NCBI GenBank assembly: GCA_026395155.1
Contig: JAPLZG010000024.1
Location: forward strand, 1-7,512
Source of the DNA: Candidatus Tayloriibacteriota bacterium
Lineage (GTDB): Bacteria; Patescibacteriota; Minisyncoccia; Phycocordibacterales; GWA1-40-21
DNA length: 7,512 nt
Direction of reading: 5' to 3'
This document shows positions 4,431 through 7,512 of the stretch, piece by piece. The position numbers and the translations under genes were made by a program. The notes beneath the pieces are model-generated. The model had not been told where the DNA came from. It searched no databases and saw only the letters and a program-made list of their open reading frames with translations. Positions within the stretch are counted from its first letter, which is position 1; each line of letters starts with the position of its first letter.

Positions 4431-4480
4431 TAACAAAATCACTGATTAAAATCAGTGATTTTGTTATTTTGTGCCCTCGG
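4417..4480 (-). terminator. 31-bp terminator hairpin downstream of tRNA-Arg
   Basis: Perfect inverted arms (4417-4447 and 4450-4480) with a 2-nt gap. On the minus strand the stem is followed internally by TTTTGTTATTTTGTG, so it should end the pilus/tRNA-Arg transcript. Unusually, the stem includes 8 nt of the mature tRNA (the acceptor 3' strand), because the distal arm is an inverted copy of the tRNA end. Confidence 0.75.
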
Positions 4481-4543
4481 TAGGAATCGGACCTACATTC
4501 TAAGTTTAGAAAACTCATGTTCTATCCATTGAACTACGAGAGC
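4472..4543 (-). tRNA. tRNA-Arg (TCT anticodon)
   Basis: The minus strand gives a 72-nt cloverleaf: acceptor GCTCTCG/CGAGGGC (one G-T), D stem GTTC/GAAC, anticodon stem TGAGT/ACTTA with loop TTTCTAA (anticodon TCT), variable GAAT, T stem GTAGG/CCTAC with loop TCCGATT, and discriminator A. CCA is not encoded. It starts 23 nt after the last pilus-cluster gene on the same strand, with no obvious promoter between, so it may be cut from the pilus transcript. Confidence 0.95.
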
Positions 4544-4566
4544 AAAGCCAAAACAATATATCACTA

Positions 4567-4866
4567 TTAGAGCGATGGGTCAATAATATATTCTACTTTT
4601 AATTTAGAAATAATCTCTTTTTTAGATTCAAAATTATCTACAATCTTTTTTAAAGAATCAATTTTTAGGCTTTTCAATACTAGCTCTTCCCTACTTACAT
4701 TTATATACATATCACCGTTAGAGATATTAATGTAAAAATAAAAATTAAATACAATTGTGGAAATGAGTAAAATACCAAAAACAATAAGTAAAACAACACA
4801 ATCCCTGTTTGGATTGATTTTTTTTAGCGGACTAAAAGAAATACTTTTTATTGATGTTTGATCCAT
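4567..4866 (-). CDS. Small single-pass membrane protein at the end of the pilus cluster
   Basis: This 99-residue protein has a basic cytoplasmic N-terminus (about 1-22, with KKINPNR), one long hydrophobic helix (about 23-46) and an extracytoplasmic C-terminus of some 50 residues with a charged, possibly coiled segment (VLKSLKIDSLKKIVDNFESK) ending in IIDPSL. I do not recognise a named family. Its place directly after pilO, where PilP sits in classical clusters, and its bitopic layout suggest it is an accessory part of the pilus inner-membrane platform; it has no lipobox and is not evidently PilP. It starts 4 nt after the pilO stop, so the two are surely cotranscribed. Short DPSL-type C-termini on such proteins seem common next to pilO in Patescibacteria, but that is from memory. 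Confidence 0.75.
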   Translation of the reverse strand: MDQTSIKSISFSPLKKINPNRDCVVLLIVFGILLISTIVFNFYFYINISNGDMYINVSREELVLKSLKIDSLKKIVDNFESKKEIISKLKVEYIIDPSL

Positions 4867-4870
4867 TTTT

Positions 4871-5393
4871 TTATTCAGTTTCTTTATATTTTAAAACTGT
4901 AAACTCAAGGCTACCTACCCATTGAGGAACATCTTTGGACCCAATTTTATATTCTGAAAACTTTTTAAAAGAAACATTTTCTATACTGATTTTAAGTGGA
5001 TAATTCTCTAATAATTTCAAAAAGAATACCACATTTTTCCATTCTCCCGTTACATCTATTTTAATTCTGGCTAACTCTAAATTTGGAATACTACCAGCCT
5101 CATAAACGAGTGACTTAACATCAGATTTTAAATTATTACTAGAAATTTTCTTTTCCAATATATCAATAAAATCTATAACGCCATTTGAACTAATTATATA
5201 CTCACTGAGTTTGTCAGTATAATTTTTGTTATTTAATAATTCTTTATCCATTAACGCGCTAGATTCAGCTTTCTTGATTTCGTCTCTAATACTGTTTTCC
5301 TTTTCAGTTATTATTAATCAAAAAGACAATAATAAAAAACAAATCTATAATAGATATAATAATAAATGATATTTTTGTCTTTTTCTGTAACAT
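4871..5393 (-). pseudogene. pilO: pilO, type IV pilus assembly protein, split by a one-base frameshift
   Basis: PilO is a bitopic inner-membrane protein that pairs with PilN to connect cytoplasmic PilM with the rest of the pilus machine. The ATG at 5393 lies one base after the pilN stop and gives 29 residues: MLQKKTKISFI start, then a transmembrane helix (about 8-26), ending at TGA (5304-5306). The rest of PilO continues in the frame one base on, open from 5317 to the stop at 4871: LIITEKENSIRDEIKKAESS coiled stretch, then the periplasmic ferredoxin-like domain with GVIDFIDILEK, LARIKIDVTGEW, VVFFLKLLENYPLKISIENV and GSLEFTVLKYK. Rejoined within 5307-5317, it makes about 173 residues, normal for the family. 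The internal ATG at 5251 gives a 126-residue protein lacking the membrane anchor. Either a sequencing error, a true mutation, or frameshifting is possible. Confidence 0.8.
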
Positions 5394-5394
5394 T

Positions 5395-5937
5395 TTATTT
5401 CTGTTTATAAATTAATGTTATGCTAAATTCAATATCAGTGCTTTTAAGAAGATTGACAACGGGAAGGATGATTTCGTCGAAATAATGACTATTTTTTAAT
5501 GCTTTATTAAACAATGTTAAACCATCTCTAGTTTTTGAAATACCTCCGATAATAATTTTTACTTCATTAGTTTTGTTAGAAACTGAAATAGACGATATCT
5601 TAATATTTTGATTTTTTAATAAGAATATTTTTTCAATAAACTCACTCGTGGAAGTAGAGATATTTTGAGTTCCACTAGAGAGCACAGATATCAAACTATT
5701 ATTTTCCTTCACAATTTCAATTGAATTTATAGAGTCTTCTTTTGTATTAGACAACATCATTTTATACTGATCATCTACTGCTGAGTTTTTATATATAGAC
5801 ATGAAAAAAGAAGGCAAAAATAATGAGATCAAAAAGACGCATACAATAAAAACCATTATCAACAAAACAACAACTATTCTTAAAGAATACTCATTGATAA
5901 CCTTATTTTTAATATTTTGTGTTAAAAAATTAAGCAT
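5395..5937 (-). CDS. pilN: PilN-like type IV pilus assembly protein
   Basis: A 180-residue bitopic protein with a short cytoplasmic tail (MLNFLTQNIKNKV, matching the INLLP-type PilM-binding tip of PilN in position and spirit), a transmembrane helix (about 21-44) and an extracytoplasmic domain. That domain has a helical stretch (50-95) then a ferredoxin-like fold typical of PilN: EFIEKIFLLKNQNIKISSIS, NEVKIIIGGISKTRDGLTLF and NSHYFDEIILPVVNLLKSTD, the 'rs.l..F...L.....f..v.lP' pattern. It sits 6 nt after the pilM stop and its stop is one base from the pilO start, so the order pilM-pilN-pilO is intact. No Shine-Dalgarno is visible; translation probably depends on coupling. Confidence 0.88.
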   Translation of the reverse strand: MLNFLTQNIKNKVINEYSLRIVVVLLIMVFIVCVFLISLFLPSFFMSIYKNSAVDDQYKMMLSNTKEDSINSIEIVKENNSLISVLSSGTQNISTSTSEFIEKIFLLKNQNIKISSISVSNKTNEVKIIIGGISKTRDGLTLFNKALKNSHYFDEIILPVVNLLKSTDIEFSITLIYKQK

Positions 5938-5943
5938 TATTTT

Positions 5944-7014
5944 TTATTTGAGATAAGACATTAGAGAAGACCCAATGGAAGAAACAAAACCCAAAGATTC
6001 TTCGAATTTCAAACTTGGTATTTTATCATTGACATCAAAAACATGAATCCATGGATTTGCTACTTCAACCTTAATATTTAAATTCTGATTAATATGATTT
6101 GTAAGACCTGGGAGGACTGCGCTTTTTCCACATAAAATTATACTATCAAAACCATTAAAACCAGGGATTTTATCTTTTGCTTGAGATACATAAAAATCAT
6201 TAAATTTTTCGACTTCGTCTTTTAAAATAGAAAATACGTTCAATAAAGAATCCGAAACATCAGTATTTAATGATATTTCTGGAGAATAGAAAAAACCACT
6301 TTTACTAAAATCTAAATTCTTAATAGATTTTATTTTTAATAAACTTTCTTTTATCAATGACTCACCAACAGGAATTATAAAAGTTGAACGAACAACACCA
6401 AAAACAACAGACGACAAAACCGAAGAATCCTCTTTAATATTTAAAATAATTGCACTTTTTTTATCTTCAATAATTGTTTTAGCAACTATTATGGATTCGA
6501 CATCAAAAGCAACCGGGCATAAGCCTGACAAAACTAATACATCGGTATATCCTGAAATTACTTCTTTAGAAATTGCAAACACATTCAATAAGATTTCTCC
6601 ACCTTCTTTTCCTAAAATATCATATTCGAAAATCACTTCATCGAGCTTTAACGGGACATTTTCTTCAATCCTAAATTCTAGGGCTTGCCTTATTTCTGAA
6701 TCTTTTACTAAAGGAATTTTAGTATTAAATATATAAACTTTTTCTTCTGGTATAGAAAGTCTGACAAAATTAGAAGAAAAATTAGTCTTCAAGCCAGACA
6801 AGATCTTGATCAGTTCATCTTTTTTAATAATGCTTCCATTTTCTACGATACCTGGATCAATGGAGATTTCACCGAAATCTTCCAAATTTAAAACTCCATC
6901 CCTCTTAATAAATTCAACATATTTTATAGATCTATTTGATATTTCAATTCCAACAGCCGGCATTGATAAATAGTTCGGCAGGCCAAAAAAATTTATTAAA
7001 AGATTCTTTTTCAT
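5944..7014 (-). CDS. pilM: PilM, actin-like type IV pilus assembly protein
   Basis: PilM is the cytoplasmic actin-fold protein that binds the PilN tip and links the pilus motor to the inner-membrane platform. The 356 residues show the family's marks: VGIEISNRSIKYVEF (21-35; phosphate-1 loop, usually G.DIGs.s.K.ve), QALEFRIEENVPLKLDEVIFEYDIL-type segment (110-134; the hallmark 'e...y.P...de...dy'), and SIILCGKSAVLPGL (291-304; usually l.GGga.l.gl). A 20-residue N-terminal extension ending in MPA precedes the first motif, as in Patescibacteria homologues I recall. The nucleotide-binding motifs are weak: the phosphate-2 position reads LNIKEDS instead of a DIG-type loop and GGGA is CGKSA. The ATG at 7014 lies only about 6 nt from the predicted transcription start. 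It heads the pilM-pilN-pilO cluster. Confidence 0.92.
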   Translation of the reverse strand: MKKNLLINFFGLPNYLSMPAVGIEISNRSIKYVEFIKRDGVLNLEDFGEISIDPGIVENGSIIKKDELIKILSGLKTNFSSNFVRLSIPEEKVYIFNTKIPLVKDSEIRQALEFRIEENVPLKLDEVIFEYDILGKEGGEILLNVFAISKEVISGYTDVLVLSGLCPVAFDVESIIVAKTIIEDKKSAIILNIKEDSSVLSSVVFGVVRSTFIIPVGESLIKESLLKIKSIKNLDFSKSGFFYSPEISLNTDVSDSLLNVFSILKDEVEKFNDFYVSQAKDKIPGFNGFDSIILCGKSAVLPGLTNHINQNLNIKVEVANPWIHVFDVNDKIPSLKFEESLGFVSSIGSSLMSYLK

Positions 7015-7026
7015 AATACTTTAATA

Positions 7027-7035
7027 ATTATATCA
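7027..7035 (-). promoter_or_regulatory. Extended -10 promoter of the pilus operon
   Basis: The minus strand reads TGATATAAT, a perfect extended -10 (TGn plus TATAAT), in the 57-nt gap between the upstream VTT gene and pilM. The predicted start site is about 6-7 nt before the pilM ATG, so the mRNA would be almost leaderless. No good -35 is present. Confidence 0.6.
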
Positions 7036-7071
7036 GAGAAAACCATCTACTGAAACACAAAATAATCAACA

Positions 7072-7512
7072 CTACAAAAATATACTATAAAATATGAACA
7101 GAATCACGACACAAGCAAAGATAGCAGTACTTATATTAAAATATTTAATTACAATATTACTTATTTTTTCGCCAAATAACCTCATTATGTATGCAACAGC
7201 AAAAAATCTCATTCCTCTACCTAATATTGATGCTATTGTAAAAACAAAAATATTCAAACTGAATAAGCCAGCAGAAATTGTAAAAACTTTATAAGGAATA
7301 GGGGTAAAAGCGGCTGTAAATATGGATAAAAAGGCATTCTGATTAAATAGAAGACCCACAGTTTCTATTTCTTTCTCTAAATGATACAAAGAAACTAACC
7401 ACTTACCGACAGTTTCAAAAAAAACCGCACCGATAAAATAACCAAAAAGACCCCCTAAAACAGAGGCTACTGTTGTAATTGATGCAAAATATATCCATTT
7501 GTCTTTATTTTT
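7072..7512 (-). CDS. VTT/DedA-like (YqaA-type) membrane protein, N-terminus beyond right edge
   Basis: The frame is open from the right edge to TAG at 7072, giving 146 visible residues; the true start lies outside the window (a TTG at 7389 is internal). The first visible part is a hydrophobic helix with a glycine-rich turn, SVLGGLFGYFIG (18-29), then FFETVGKW, and after an amphipathic stretch the family core FTPIPYKVFTISAGLF (69-84) followed by a helix ending in LGRGMRFFAVAY (97-108). This FTPxPYK...G...GR..RF layout is that of the SNARE-associated/VTT (DedA, YqaA) family, whose members are lipid scramblases or proton-coupled transporters for undecaprenyl phosphate and related lipids. A last transmembrane helix (127-145) ends the protein. 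Function in this organism is inferred only from the family. Confidence 0.85.
   Translation of the reverse strand, partial: KNKDKWIYFASITTVASVLGGLFGYFIGAVFFETVGKWLVSLYHLEKEIETVGLLFNQNAFLSIFTAAFTPIPYKVFTISAGLFSLNIFVFTIASILGRGMRFFAVAYIMRLFGEKISNIVIKYFNISTAIFACVVILFIFYSIFL

Larger units (their letters stand above)
4271..4485. repeat. 19-bp direct repeat of the tRNA-Arg 3' end
   Basis: The sequence ttttgtgccctcggtagga occurs at 4271-4289 and again at 4467-4485, where it is the T-stem/acceptor 3' end plus trailer of tRNA-Arg. A second, inverted copy of 42 nt (T-loop through trailer) occupies 4379-4447 but is split by a 27-nt hairpin-bearing insert (4390-4416). A direct repeat of a tRNA 3' end at the far side of a segment is the layout left by tRNA-targeted integration. 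Confidence 0.7.

Noticed and set aside
4232..4480. CRISPR array
   Set aside because: The repeated units are inverted or few, differ in spacing, and derive from a tRNA end; there are no regular spacers or cas genes.
7094..7294. 66-codon plus-strand frame
   Set aside because: It is antisense to the VTT-domain gene, whose FTPIPYK motif makes the minus-strand reading secure.

Overview
The window looks like part of an AT-rich genome from a Candidate Phyla Radiation (Patescibacteria, probably Parcubacteria-like) bacterium. This is an inference from several traits seen together: low G+C apart from a few GC-rich palindromes, four single tRNA genes with no encoded CCA, almost no Shine-Dalgarno sequences, a compact pilM-pilN-pilO pilus-assembly cluster with the divergent PilM style of that group, a lone EF-Tu-domain-2 mini-protein, and a ribosomal protein L19 gene with a Lys/Glu-rich tail. 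Nearly all genes lie on the minus strand; tRNA-Val is the one clear plus-strand gene.

Layout from left to right. 1-449 is the 5' part of a TIKI/ChaN/EreA-like protein that runs off the left edge. tRNA-His follows at 523-594. A PduO-type cobalamin adenosyltransferase (646-1233) is interrupted in frame by two different palindromic insertions. A 62-nt three-way-junction palindrome (1274-1335) separates it from the 85-residue EF-Tu-domain-2-like gene (1357-1614). tRNA-Leu lies at 1767-1850, then a 31-bp terminator hairpin and rplS (2012-2395), whose 3' end appears frameshifted and deleted. The rplS leader (2394-2517) is bounded by a 14-bp perfect inverted repeat that would enclose its start codon. 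rluA/rluD (2601-3386) carries a third in-frame palindrome and is translationally coupled (ATGA overlap) to an upstream helix-turn-helix gene (3383-4048).

Between tRNA-Val (plus, 4157-4229) and tRNA-Arg (minus, 4472-4543) lies a dense, gene-free palindromic region. It holds three partial copies of the tRNA-Arg 3' end, two of them a direct repeat and one inverted and split by a 27-nt insert. The right part of the window is a type IV pilus inner-membrane module read right to left: pilM (5944-7014), pilN (5395-5937), a frameshifted pilO (4871-5393) and a small membrane protein (4567-4866), followed 23 nt later by tRNA-Arg. A VTT/DedA-like membrane protein enters from the right edge (7072-7512).

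The most unusual theme is palindromic elements placed inside conserved genes without breaking the reading frame (30, 45 and 33 nt; all multiples of three), together with larger palindromic elements in untranslated regions and beside a tRNA. This is reminiscent of Rickettsia palindromic elements but with different sequences. The two apparent frameshifts (rplS, pilO) may be real or may be assembly errors.
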